A program made the translations under genes and the position numbers. A DNA stretch of 64,000 bases, taken from NCBI GenBank assembly GCA_022818135.1, contig JAFMSR010000012.1, positions 26,588,971 through 26,652,970 of the forward strand, read 5' to 3'. Below are positions 10,818 to 25,590 of the stretch, piece by piece; the stretch's first letter is position 1, and every line of letters begins with the position of its first letter. The notes under the pieces were generated by a model. It saw only the letters and a list, made by a program, of their open reading frames with translations. It had not been told where the DNA came from and did not search any database. Origin of the DNA: Saxidomus purpurata (lineage: Eukaryota > Mollusca > Bivalvia > Venerida > Veneridae).

Positions 10818-10835
10818 ATGTCAGCGCCCTTGTGA
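10818..10835 (+). promoter_or_regulatory. Short upstream ORF before EXOSC6 start
   Basis: If the transcript starts upstream, an ATG at 10818 opens a five-codon frame (M-S-A-P-L, stop TGA) ending 24 bases before the EXOSC6 ATG. Such short upstream frames can dampen translation of the main frame. The transcription start is unknown, so whether it is transcribed is an inference. Confidence 0.35.
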
Positions 10836-10859
10836 GAAACATTTGGTGAACCGAGTACG

Positions 10860-13800
10860 ATGCCTGTGGACACTAAGAGAAATACTGGACCCGAGACATC
10901 GTTCAGTCCATATTCTTTCTGTAAATCAAGAGAATCCAAACAACTGGTTTGTATTTATGCTCACCCATTTTCTTACATATTCATGATGTTGCCTAGCCTC
11001 AATATTTCGACTGCAAGACCGACCGATTTTACAAACTGATATTACATAGATGTCTGTCTGTCTGCGAAGGGCGGCCGTCGTAAATATCAAAAAGCCCTGG
11101 CACACAAATTGTTGGGCTAGATGTTGCCATCACGTTGAATGACATTTTTTCCGTTTTCACATTTTTGTTTGTTTCTTAATTATGGCAAAATGACATTGTT
11201 GTGCCTTTAAACTATACAGAGAACCATTCATGTCTTATTTACAGTCTAACTCAAACCTTCATTAGCTGTGACTTTTTTCTTGCGGTCACCTGGTGTAAAC
11301 GGGTTACTTTGTTACGCCCCGAAGAAAATCCCTCAGTATTGCACTTTGATTAAACAGTGGCCAGTCTAAGTTCCACCCAACCACTAAAATTGGACTGTTG
11401 GATAAAGACAGAAATTGCAAAATACATCCAAGAATGGTTACTTGACCAAACTTAACTTAAAATCATTTACTGGTACCTGCACAATTGATTATATACATAC
11501 AGTTGTAGATTTGCACTATTGTAGGTATTTTAGGGCTGAGCTAGGCTTTTGCACGTTTTTTTAACACATTGCTAAAAACCTTCTGGGTGGACTGAGTAAC
11601 CTAAGAGATTTGGCAATCTTTTAACTTTTTCTAACCCCCCCCCCACATGGCCATAATAGTTATGATGGTTAGCCATTAACAAAGATGATGATGATTAATT
11701 ACACAAATATCATGGTACAGGGTTTGATCCCCTCCAGTGGCATGGTGAAATGCCCTAACGAAAGAAGCATTAATTCCTTATTGCTCTCTGTCACTGACTC
11801 ATTTGAAGTTGATTTCATCTGGAATGAGCCTAACCTATGAGAAATAAGTTGTAAGAACATTTTTGCAATTGAGAATGAATATATTAGTATAAAACTAAAA
11901 CAGGGATCACATTTGAGGGCAATGTAGGCGAAATAGTCACCATAGTCTCAGCCATTTCACCCCAAATGCATAGAAAAGCTAAAACAAAATCGCTGTTATT
12001 TACAGGAATTTTCACAAACACTGACAATTGTTTTTGAGTGTCAATCTCGATGGCCTACTCGCTACCATTTGTTAAATCAGCTTTCATTTTAATAAACATC
12101 AGTAATTAAACTGATTACCATTGATTGGGAACAATAAGGACCAATTACACATACAGTGTACTTATAGTTAAACTGGCTGTTTTAAGATGCCTGTAAGTTC
12201 TATGATCGTATTCTAACATTTTATTTATGCAAAGACTATCACCTCTGTGTTGATCACACATTATATCACGTTTGCTGCATATATCTATTAAATAATTGGC
12301 AATTAAAATGAGAAGGAAAAAGAGTTTTAATAATCACTTGATCATTTTCGGTGTAAAGAGAAGTCACTTCTCCCTATGAGCCTGGGCTAGCGTTATCCCT
12401 GTAAAATTGTTGATGTGGTACTGAATTGTAAGTAAAGTACAGCATGATACAAGTCGAGATGTGTGAATATAATGAAAATGTACCTACTTCTAGATTGACG
12501 GTCAACAACAAAGATACGATGGTAGACACTCGGATAAGATCAGACCAATATGTAAGTAACAGTTGCCATTGTAACATAACAATATTCTCATTTTTTTAAA
12601 CTTTGTAATTATCACATTTATTTTCAAATCAGTATCATCACTCAGTGATACTGTAAATTGGGTGACGAAAATTTCGTGATTTATGAGCAGACTGACTTAT
12701 TTGTGAATTGTAAATTCTCGAAAGGAGAATCTCTTATAATAAATCTATGTGCAATGAATCTTTCGCAAGATATTTAAATTAGCAAAGTGGGAAATTTGCA
12801 AAAATAGCAAAAAGTAAAAAATTATGAATATTACTAAATTTATAGTACCTGGAAGTCGTGCTTGTAATGAATTAACATTAACATTCCAGTGTTTAAGCAA
12901 TAGACATCTTAGTTAGAGGACGTTAGGGTTGAATCCTATTTGGTGAAAAACAATCTAGATCTGCACAGTTCCTTTTTCAAAAAGACATATGAATCTGACC
13001 TATTTGTCTGAAAGAGTCTGGCTGCCCTATTGAAAACATTTACCATTAAATAAGCTAATTTTTTGTTTCAAAACGGTAGGGATGTAATTGATTAAAATTT
13101 TTGTATCGATATATCGATTTAGAAATATCGACGATACAGCGATATATCGATACATGGGCGTAAAAAGTCACTGACTACATATTCTACCAAATCTCTTGAT
13201 TTTATTTGTACTAAACATATGGTTCTGGTGTATAATATATATCAACCATTGCAGTGCTGAAATATTTTTGCCTACGAGACTTCATTTCATCAAATTATCA
13301 TTTGTTAGTAAAACACGGAACTCTGGGTAGAGTGATTGTTTATATTTTGGTTGAGTTTTGATGGAATTTTCGAACGTGAAAGTGTAGATCATTGCATGGT
13401 ATGACATTATTTGATATACGATTTTTCAAAATGGCAATCGATATCGAATCGAAAATGTTTAATCATTGATATATCGATATCGTTGGAATCGATTACATCC
13501 CTACAAAACGGTTTTAATTATAGTTCTGAAAACTGGTGTTGTGAGTCAAGCACAGGGATCAGCTTATATAGAACAAGATGGAACAAAGGTCATATGTGCT
13601 GTGTAAGTAACTTTTACTACTTATTTCTAAAGTTCTTGTAAAAGCTATTTTGATTATTTTGCTGTTACACATTTGCTACACAATCATTTGCAACGCATTT
13701 GCTACAGTGTACATAACATTGATTTCAAACATTCTGATTTGTTTTTTCACTGTTGCAGGATGTTGTTTTTTAAGGCTTATGGCAGAATATTAAATTCATA

Positions 13801-16800
13801 TGTTTGAATCCAGTTAGCGGGATTTGACTGTGATATTCTCAGTAATTTTTTTGGGACATGTTCTCCAGAAAAATAGCCTTTTATAGTAGTTAATATAAGT
13901 TGCAAGAACAAGTCTTCAGTGGATGTAGAATAAACAAATCAAGTGTTGCAGAACTGTAAGAGCCTGTGTAACACAAATTTATTGTTTTGTTTGAAGGTAT
14001 GGACCTAGAGCAGTGATAAGGAAGGAGGAATTCAGCATGAAAGGACAATTAACCTGTGAGTTTAAGTTCACAACATTCTCGTGTGAGAAACGTAGGCAGT
14101 ATCAACAAGATAGTGAAGAAAAGGATTACTCTGTACAGCTCTTAGAGGCACTGGAACCAGCTGTATTACTGGTAACTGTTTTAAAATGTGACATGATGTA
14201 ATAGTTGATGTAAACACTGGAACCAGCTGTTTTATTGGTTTCAGGTTTTATTTATTTATTATGCATCTAAAGGGGGCACAGTGGGCATAAGACAATGAAT
14301 GATAACCAACAAATGAAGTTTTGATAGTCAGGACGGGGCTATTACTGGAGAAATAGACTTGGCCACATTTTTAGACTTGAGATTTTTTATGCCTGAAACA
14401 TGCCCTACCCTTGGGATTTTGCTATACAACCCAGCTCAAGGCAAGGGTTTCCTACAAGAAATATTGCATTTTGTCTAAATATTTTTAATACAATTAATCG
14501 TCTAGGGCAGTTACACACAAGACTTTTTAGTGTGGATTGAGAGGTTTATTTTGCTTTTCATTTCAGCATAAATTTCCAAAGGCACAAGTGAATATTTTTG
14601 TTACAGTTCTGCAGAATGATGGAAGCGGTATGTGCTCATATAACTATTTATTATACTAGTACACAACCAAACTGAAACACGCTTTTAAGTGTGCAGGGAT
14701 GCGATTCATACAATTAAACATGTCTTATCTGACACCCTTTGGGACCATTTGATCAAGCCAGTTAAAGCAGGTTGTCGGTTAAACCCAGATTTTAATGGTA
14801 CATTTAATGCTCCCTGGACTGAGAGGCTGTACCTGATACAGCAGTTTTATGTTCAGATTAGATGCCTTATAAATAAGACAGATTTTACTTAATTTATACT
14901 AATTTGTAATTTATTAATTTCTTGATAGGGAAACAAGATCTAACAAATTACAATATCGTATACTTATCATAAATACTTTAGCCTGATTGGCTGACAACAG
15001 TCATGTGCCGAGAGACATGTAGACCTGGAAAATAAGGTGTAGCCCTGCATTTCTGTTATATTTTCACTACTTCTTATGAGAAATACAATATTAAAATTTA
15101 AGACTAATGTTTCTGTCAATGTATAGTTTTGGGGACCCGAGTCAATATCACTTTTTGACAGGTGTACACAACTATATTTTGACTGCAACATTAGCCTATA
15201 ATTGTATATTAATCACCGTTGAGACCCGCTATCGGGTAGCTGCTTACAGGCCAATTTCATGTTATAATTGCCAGTACTGGCTCCTGGAGATATATGGCTA
15301 TAAATGATGGTGACCATTACCTTAACTATATATATTTTACAGCACTTGCTGCCTCAGTGACATGTGCCTCTGTGGCAATGGCAGACGCTGGAGTAGAGAT
15401 GTATGACCTGGTTACAGGATGCTCAGCTGTAAGAATTACATTTATCTCTCAACATTTTACATCTTAGAACTCAACGTAGGGTGAATGGTCTTTTTTACAC
15501 AAATTTTCCATGGAAGAGTGAGATTAGGATGCTACAAACTGGCCTTAACCTCCTAGGCAATCGACCATTTCAAGGCACTAACCTCAGATTCAATATGTTA
15601 CTTCATCCCATATTTGTTCCGTGCTTTGTTGTGTACAACATGTTTGCAGTTGTATGCAAGTGATTTCCTTTACTTGTAGCAGTTTGCAAAAAGATTGCCT
15701 TGATATAGTTATTAGATCTGCATTGTGTCCCTTGTCTAGAGGACTCATTCCTCTCTGTATTGGTCTGATTAGTGATGAAGGCTGGTCTTGATAGTGTTTT
15801 AGGCCTATTTTTCTTATATCACATCTTGTCCAATGTTAAGTTCATATTAATTAATCCCACAGTACAATGGCTTCCTCTGTTCCGAATATTACTTAGTGAT
15901 GGGCAGACAAATATGTTTGAATCTGGTTGGCATATTACTTAATATTATTTCTTTTCAAGTACAAATACTTTCAGCAGCAGGTTTGCTTTTTCAGAGACTA
16001 GCTGGAGATCTTATTTTGTTAGACCCATGCACACATGAAGAATATTCATCAAAGGTATATATGTTCATTATCAAATAAAACAAAAGAGTACCATTTACCG
16101 GTAGGTAAAAGGAGTCTTAAAGTGAAAATATTTGAGCTTTTATTTCTATTATAACAAATATTTCTTATCCTTTCTTTTGGTACCAAAATAATGCCAGTGA
16201 GAGTCACAGTTATAGAATCAGACCATGCACACATAGTACAGTTAGCACTATTCATTGTCCAAAAAAACATAGCTGTCATTTTTTATGTCAACAAGACCCA
16301 AAATAGCCTGAAAAGGCACAAATAAGAATGTACAATGTTTGCATAGTGTAAAAACTTTGGATACCCTGCTTTTCATTGTTGAATTTAATTTTGATGTAAT
16401 AATATTGTCCGATTTACTTTTTAGGAGCATTCCGCTGTAAACAATGGAAGTGTCACCGTGGGTCTCATGCCATCCTTGAACCAAATATCTGCTGTCGCTT
16501 CGAAAGGAGAAATACAGTTTGAGTATATGAAAAAGGTGAGTGAAAAGTTCATTGAAGTGACTTAATAGAAAATATAGATTCAGACATTGTTTATCATCCA
16601 ATAAACAACTCTTTGGAGTTCTGTAGTGCACTGCCGTCACTTCGAAAGGAATATTACAGTTAAAGCATATGAAAAGGTGATTGAAAAGTTCCGTGAAAGT
16701 GACTTAATACTGCGAAAGACTTTATATTCACCAGTTCTTTATTTTGCAATTTTCGAAGTTTCTATTTATTCGCAAGTTTTTGAATTCACAAGCAAGTACT

Positions 16801-16974
16801 GTTTGATACACAATAAAGTTCCTGTAACAAGACCACCATAAAAATTAAGATACAATATACATGTATATATTTCAGGCGATATCAAAGTGTGTAGAGATGT
16901 GTGTACAGTTATACCCAGTGTGTCAACAAAGCTTAGTGAAATCAGTCAAGACCAGCATACAGGAAAACACTTGA
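10860..16974 (+). CDS. EXOSC6: Exosome complex component MTR3 (nine exons)
   Basis: Coding exons: 10860-10946, 12494-12551, 13524-13602, 13997-14171, 14567-14627, 15343-15428, 15995-16054, 16425-16535, 16876-16974 (stop TGA). All have GT/AG borders, phases agree at each junction, and they total 816 nt = 271 aa, against about 272 aa in human EXOSC6. MTR3 is one of six RNase PH-like proteins of the RNA exosome ring, which channels RNA to the catalytic DIS3/EXOSC10 subunits in nucleus and cytoplasm; the animal subunit is itself inactive. Diagnostic stretches: N-terminal 'MPVDTKRNTGPE', 'LKTGVVSQAQGSAYIEQ' (residues 50-66), 'YGPR' (76-79), 'LEALEPAV' in exon 4, 'MADAGVEMYDLVTGC' in exon 6, 'VGLMPSLNQ' in exon 8. 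The ATG at 10860 fits the family start; the first donor (gtttgt) is weak but is the one that keeps phase. No AATAAA is obvious just after the stop. Confidence 0.93.
11717..11905 (+). repeat. tRNA-derived SINE in EXOSC6 intron 1
   Basis: The B box 'gggtttgatcccc' (about 11720) and a tail shared with the SINE at 1560-1768 place it in the same family. The tRNA-like A-box part is missing or decayed. It lies in the 1.5 kb first intron and does not touch exon borders. Confidence 0.5.
13077..13503. mobile_element. Non-autonomous hAT-type element in EXOSC6 intron 2
   Basis: The element starts 'tagggatgtaattgatt' and ends with the matching inverted repeat 'aatcgattacatcccta'. It is flanked by a perfect 8-base duplication 'caaaacgg' (13069-13076 and 13504-13511), the hallmark of hAT superfamily insertion. 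The subterminal zones are rich in 'tatcgata' words ('tatatcgatatcg' right, 'tatcgatatatcga' left). There is no transposase frame in its 427 bases. Only 12 bases separate the right duplication from exon 3, so the element supplies the region where the intron's branch point would normally lie. Confidence 0.88.
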
Positions 16975-17970
16975 ACAAAGTGTGACAATAGTAAAACATG
17001 TAGGATTTCTCTAAAAGAACTGGATAATTGGTGGCCAAAAAGTTAAATTGAGATCACTTAGTGACTAGCTGGTCGAGCAGACACCAGGCAGTGTTGTCAT
17101 GGAAACATAATGGTTTGCTCCTTAGAATGTTCTTTGTTTTATAGACAGAAATTGTCCTTTTATATCATATTTCACCTCAAGGACCTGGCAAAAATGTGTA
17201 TTTACACATATTGTACTGCAGAAAATACTATAACTATACACGTTGTATGTGGATTATGAAAAAGAATAATACATGTATTGTATGAATGTTTGAGGGCTGT
17301 TTAGAAAGAAAGGAAACACTTCAAATTATATTTGTTTGTGTGAATATCAAAGGACAGCAACAGTTGTATCACAATTACTTTGTAAATAAGTCTTATTTTA
17401 GAAATACATGTGTTTATCCTGTAGTCCCCTGAGACACTTGTAAAGCTTTTTCTATCCAGATACTGTAAAGTTCTGCTATTAACACCTCTTCAATTATTTT
17501 GAAATCATGCAAAAAATTGTGATTATTTAGAAAGTAAAGATTAGAACAAAAAGGGTCAGCTATAAAGAACAATTTGCTATCCAGACCAACATTTCATTTT
17601 CAAAAATTCTTCATGTGTCTTAAATAATAGAATAATAGACCAACAAGGCATACTCCCATCTTCCTAGATAGACATACTACGTTTGTATATAATAAGCGTG
17701 TGTGTATTTTATCTAGGAGTAGGGGAGGGTACTATAACAGCTTGTACACAGTTGAACCTCTGTAAAGCAGCCCGCCAAGAAGAGCTTTACTAAATAGGTT
17801 TTTTAGAGGTAGTTGTGTAACCGAGACAGTTAACATTTTTTCCGGAATTTCCAAGGTGGCCGATGAGTGTGGAATAGGAACAGGTGTCTTACTTAGATAT
17901 TTTTGCTTGTTGCTACCCGGTAGTTAAAATAATTTCATTAAAGGTGTTTTTACTTGAATACTGGAAGTAT
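16975..17970 (+). other. EXOSC6 3' UTR/downstream region
   Basis: This interval follows the EXOSC6 stop. No further coding exon or canonical AATAAA signal close to the stop was found, so the transcript end is not assigned. The stretch before 17970 has no paired repeats. Confidence 0.4.
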
Positions 17971-17981
17971 GGGATAAAACA

Positions 17982-18309
17982 AGAGGGCCATGACGGCCCT
18001 ATATCGCTCACCTGAATACCAGTCCACTTGCCTAATGGGTGTGATCAATTTGACCCAAGAGGCATGATTTGAAGAAAGTAGGTGGAACATCACAAGACAA
18101 TGTTACATACCAAATAGGTTTTTAGCTCACCTGGCTATGCCAGGGTGAGCTTTTCTGATCGATGATTGTACGTCGTCCGTCAACATTTTGATTCAAATGA
18201 CATCTCCTCTGAAACCTCTAGGCCAATGTTGATAAAACTAAGCAGAATTGTTCCTTGCATGAAGCTCTACCAAAATTGTTCAAAGAATTCCATTCCATGC
18301 AGAACTCTG
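17982..18309. repeat. Composite repeat ends, cut by assembly gap
   Basis: A head beginning 'acaagagggccatgacgg' and 'tatatcgctcacctg' matches those at 48119 and 51182. At about 18121 a second element end starts ('agctcacctggctatgccag') and continues with 'gtacgtcgtccgtcaac' and 'tgacatctcctctgaaacc', matching the other end of the element at 46982. The two ends abut, suggesting nesting or a junction of two copies; the rest is lost in the N run. Confidence 0.6.
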
Positions 18310-18809
18310 NNNNNNNNNNNNNNNNNNNNNNNNNNNNNNNNNNNNNNNNNNNNNNNNNNNNNNNNNNNNNNNNNNNNNNNNNNNNNNNNNNNNNNNNNNN
18401 NNNNNNNNNNNNNNNNNNNNNNNNNNNNNNNNNNNNNNNNNNNNNNNNNNNNNNNNNNNNNNNNNNNNNNNNNNNNNNNNNNNNNNNNNNNNNNNNNNNN
18501 NNNNNNNNNNNNNNNNNNNNNNNNNNNNNNNNNNNNNNNNNNNNNNNNNNNNNNNNNNNNNNNNNNNNNNNNNNNNNNNNNNNNNNNNNNNNNNNNNNNN
18601 NNNNNNNNNNNNNNNNNNNNNNNNNNNNNNNNNNNNNNNNNNNNNNNNNNNNNNNNNNNNNNNNNNNNNNNNNNNNNNNNNNNNNNNNNNNNNNNNNNNN
18701 NNNNNNNNNNNNNNNNNNNNNNNNNNNNNNNNNNNNNNNNNNNNNNNNNNNNNNNNNNNNNNNNNNNNNNNNNNNNNNNNNNNNNNNNNNNNNNNNNNNN
18801 NNNNNNNNN
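18310..18809. other. Assembly gap (500 N)
   Basis: Exactly 500 N, a common placeholder length, so the true size is unknown. Open frames crossing it are artefacts. Missing downstream exons of the SRCR/Sushi gene could lie here, since that gene runs leftward on the minus strand. Confidence 0.99.
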
Positions 18810-19154
18810 TCACTTCAAATCAAACATGATAGAATATTTGCAAGTATTATTACTTAACTTGAAAGTTTAAGCTATATATTCCAGTCATTATGGATAAAAT
18901 AAGCGTTTCAAAATATGTTGCAGTACCGTAAATCAATCAATGCTCTATGTACATTTGTTGTTGTGCAATTAATGGGTGGATAGCGATTTATTACAGAAGG
19001 CATCTGTGTTTATTATTAGGACTAAAATGAAGAATTTTTTAATATAAGTTGTTCTTTAACATTGTATCTATTTATCATTTTACGTTCATTGAACACATTG
19101 TTTGATTGTAGAATATGATCTGTTAGATGTAGGGAGTATGGAGTGTCCCTTTAA
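18810..19154 (+). mobile_element. MITE with TTAAAGGGAC-type ends, left end in gap
   Basis: Sequence from 18810 to the terminal 'gtccctttaa' parallels the complete copy at 30870-31242 over most of its length (shared words include 'gatttattacagaaggc' and 'cgttcattgaacacatt'). Its left end is hidden by the N run. Confidence 0.65.
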
Positions 19155-19175
19155 GTATAATTGTAATAAGTTCAT

Positions 19176-19321
19176 TTAAAGGGACACTCCCTACATCTAG
19201 CAGGTTGTATTCTACATATTAAATCAAACTTTCAGGTTAAGTAATAATATTTGCAAATATTCTATTATGTTTGATTTGAAGTGATTTTATTTGACACCAG
19301 ATGTAGGGAGTGTCTCTTTAA
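19176..19321 (-). mobile_element. Internally deleted inverted copy of the same MITE
   Basis: It starts 'ttaaagggacactcccta' and ends 'tagggagtgtctctttaa', that is, complete terminal inverted repeats. Its interior is a reverse-complement copy of 18810-18870 ('cttcaaatcaaacat'). Only about 20 bases separate it from the larger copy, so the pair forms a long imperfect inverted repeat. Confidence 0.65.
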
Positions 19322-19355
19322 TTTAATGTGTTTTTGTGTTAACTATGTTTCCTAC

Positions 19356-22207
<2,852 letters not shown>

Positions 22208-22209
22208 CT

Positions 22210-23480
22210 GAAATAACAGAATCATTTGTTGTTTTGAGGGATTATAATTAGTGATCGCTCCAATAGTTTTATAACAATTGGTTGACCTATCTATTAGTCC
22301 TAATCTGTTACTTGCCTGGGAAAGACTCGTTTCATCAGGGCATGATACCATAAATAGGTTTCATGATCAGTTATATCCCTTGTATTTGGAACATTAACAC
22401 AGAGCAGTTCAAAAAGTAGAATCTAGCCATAACAAATTTAAATGACGGATTGCAAAATAGGTTTTGGGAGCAGAGAGACACTTTTACTAGACACAGATCA
22501 GTAGCATTGAAATTTATCGGATAATCTTGTTTTAGTATCCTTTCTAACACTTTAAGTCCTACTTGTATACTAATTTAATTGTTCATATTTCATTGAAGAG
22601 TAGCAAGATTTTTACCTGTATTTACTTAATAGTCTTTAGCTATAAATAAAATTATTCGAACACTCACTTATGTATAATTAATAGAGAGAGGCAGCCCCTG
22701 CTACCCATTTACAGCTGGGTTTTCTAACACTTTGCCCTACTTGTCTACTAAATCAGATGTTCATATTTCTTGAAAAATAGCAAGATTCACTCCATGTTTT
22801 GACTCAATATATTCACTATAAACATAATTATTTCATAACTTATTTTAAAAAATAAATAAGGGACTTTGACATCACAAATATTTCACGCTGCATAGAAACT
22901 GTCTAAAGGTATGGGAAACAAGAGCTGTAGGTCATACACGGCCCCCTTGATGCAAAATTTGACTAGAGTACCGTTTTTAAAGTAAATGTCATAAATTCGT
23001 GAAAACCTCTATAGAACTTGCAGTATTAAAATAGGTTCCTGAATATAAAATAAAACAGTCGTATCACATAGGAAAAAGATTAATTTTTAAACATGCAGTT
23101 TGCATACGGACGATATATAAAAGTCGGATACCTAAAACGCCGTACAAATGTGTCAGAAAACTCACAACACCGACCAAATACAGCGTCATCTGAATAAATA
23201 AACTCATTGTCGTGCTGAAATGATAAGAAACAATTTTCTATATCAGAGAAGCAAGCGGAAAGATTTGGCTATATTTCCTATACCTGTAATATAGTAGCGA
23301 CCAGATTCTATCCACATTAGCTTAAAATTAATTTATAACCACAGCATTTTATCCATTTTTAAACGATTCAGGGGCGACACATAGGAACTAACTTAGATGT
23401 TTCATCTGGAAGACAAAGTAAAGCTTGAAGATGACATATTTTAAAAGAAATAAACGCAAATTCTGAATATTACGAATTTT
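22210..23480. other. Repeat-rich intergenic, no gene recognised
   Basis: From about 22920 the sequence 'acaagagctgtaggtcatac' opens a stretch similar in style to known molluscan composite repeats. The 5' end of the SRCR/Sushi gene should lie rightward of 22207, but I could not identify a further SRCR, Sushi or signal-peptide exon here. Confidence 0.4.
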
Positions 23481-23486
23481 ATCTTT

Positions 23487-25590
23487 AAAAAAGAGCTGTC
23501 ACTTGTAGGAGACAAATGCCCCCGAATTAGTGTCTCACAGTCTGTGACCTTGACCTTCATCTTCATGTGCTGAACACTTGTGCCAATTTATTTTAAAATC
23601 CTATGTCCATAGTATAATCAACCAACAATCAATCAAACTGCTTGTCACACCGAATTGGCCATTGCATGATTTGGGCATCCACAACATAACTATTATTATC
23701 TTGTCATTTTCCCTTTCAAAAGTTAAGAAGGTGGAGCTGAGTGAGTTTTATATACAAGACAAAAACAACACTGTAGTGGAGGAGCGGATCAGTGGTCCTG
23801 TGGTAACTCGCTGGACTTGTAATTTCGATCCCCCGCACATCCACTAACATAACTAATGGTCTTTCGGATGAGACCTGAAAAACCGAGGTCCGATGTATCG
23901 GTGCTGTACACCGAGCATTTTAAAGAGCCAGACGGTGTCTCCGGAACGGGATGCGTTCTGTATCTTGCACTATCCTGCGAAACCTATAGTAACTCATCTC
24001 TTCTGGGGGCGTTGTTCGTATGGATTATCCAACTCTAATATACATACATACACTGTAGTGGCATCTGTCATAATTGTGTAAATTCTTGTCAAATAACTGC
24101 AGACAAAGGAATTAAAATCTATTTAGCTTCTCAATTGTTATATAGTGAGATTGATTGTATTTGTTAAAATTTGCACATATTCCATTGAAAACAATAATTA
24201 GCCAACAATAGCAGTTGATAATCTCAAAGTTGTACTGGTTAGTATTATTTTGTTTATTTCTTAAATATGTACTTATTTCTTTTAATACAGTTTACTTAAC
24301 ATTCCCAGCAAAAAAAATGTAATTTGCCGGCAGACAGAAACAACTTTCATTTTATTATAATTACAGAAATGTTTCATTTAACTAAGGGAGATAATTTAAA
24401 AAACTAGGCAAGGTAGAGTTATGCTTCTTAGGCACTGCACTTACGCTCTATCACTGTATGAAATTTCAAGTCTTTTGAAGTTATGTTCCGGACGATTATG
24501 CTCTGTACAAGATAAATCAAAATAAAGGAAGACAATTGAAAAATCCAACACAGAGTTGTTCTTGGGCATTGCACTTCCCCTTCGTGTCCTCTCTCATTAT
24601 TTGCAATTTGAAGTAATTTCTTTCAGTACTGTTTGAATTATGCTTAACACAAGAAAATGTAATAAAGGAGGATAATTAAAAAATTAGGCAAAACAGAGTT
24701 ATGGTTTTGGAGCACTACACTTTCCCTCATTGTGCTCTGTCACTGTATTAAGTTTCAAATAGTTCCCTTCAGTACTTTTGGGGTTATACTCCGGACAAGA
24801 AAAAAACAAGAAAATGTAACAAAGGGGGGTTATTCAAAAACTAAACAAAACAGAGTTATGGTTTTGGGGATTTGCACTTTCCCTTATTTGCTTTATCACT
24901 GTATTAAGTTTCCCTTCAGTACTTTTGAAGTTATGCTCCGGACAAGAAAAATCAAGAAAATGTAACAAAGGGGGATAATACAACTAGATGGGTGTTCAAT
25001 AGAACACTTGTGTCGACCTCTTACACTAATAAAAAACAAAAACAATTGACTTTTTCCATGTTTTACTTATTTTGGTTCAAGCATTTCACAAAGTAACCTA
25101 ATCATTTTTTTTTTAAAATTAAGAAATGGCAAAGTTATAGCCAACGTTTAGTTTTTGTGACGGAAGGACCGAAGGACAAAGCGATCCCTATGTATCGCTT
25201 TTTCTCCGAAAGGGCGACACAAAAATTAGGCAGGGTATAATTGTCGTTCTTGGGCCCTGAACTTCATGTCATTGCGCTTTATCACTGTATTATGTGTCAA
25301 GTAATTCCCTTCAATACTTTTGGAGTTATGCTCCGGACAAGAAAAAATAAGAAAATGTAACAAAGGGGGATGATTAAAAAAATAGGCAATGTAGAGTTAT
25401 AGATCTTGAGCACTGCACTTCCTCACATTGTGCTCTATCACTGTATTAAGTTTCAAGTAATTCCCTTAAGTACTTTTAGAGTTATGCTCCGGACAAAAAG
25501 TGGGGACAGACGGACGGACACACAGACGGAAGAACGGACGAGTCGGTTTCTATATGTCCAACGAAGTTTCTTCGGGGGCATAAAACGCTA
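23487..25590 (+). repeat. Composite repeat with internal tandem units and nested insertions
   Basis: The head is 'aaaagagctgtcacttgtag...gacaaatgccccc' and the tail is 'aagtttcttcgggggcataa' near 25564, preceded by 'gacagacggacggacacaca'. Between them are at least five degenerate units of roughly 100-180 bases, each with 'gcactgcactt' or a variant, 'atcactgtatta' and 'gttatgctccggac' (about 24440, 24600, 24720, 24880, 25290, 25430). A SINE is inserted at about 23776-24035, and about 24985-25225 is a second insertion that interrupts the units ('tgggtgttcaatagaacact' to 'ctccgaaagggcgacac'). Confidence 0.6.
23776..24035 (+). repeat. tRNA-derived SINE nested in composite repeat
   Basis: A tRNA-like head ('gtcctgtggtaactcgctgg', then B box 'tttcgatcccc') is followed by the same body as the SINE at position 1, including 'aaccgaggtccgatgtatc'. 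This is the fuller of the two copies and shows what the window edge cut off there. Confidence 0.65.

Noticed and set aside
14689..14892. 67-codon frame in EXOSC6 intron 5
   Set aside because: It would interrupt the EXOSC6 model, lacks a matching donor/acceptor phase and resembles no known domain.
18166..18870. Open frames of 177-234 codons
   Set aside because: They run through 500 N and consist mainly of X; artefacts of the gap.
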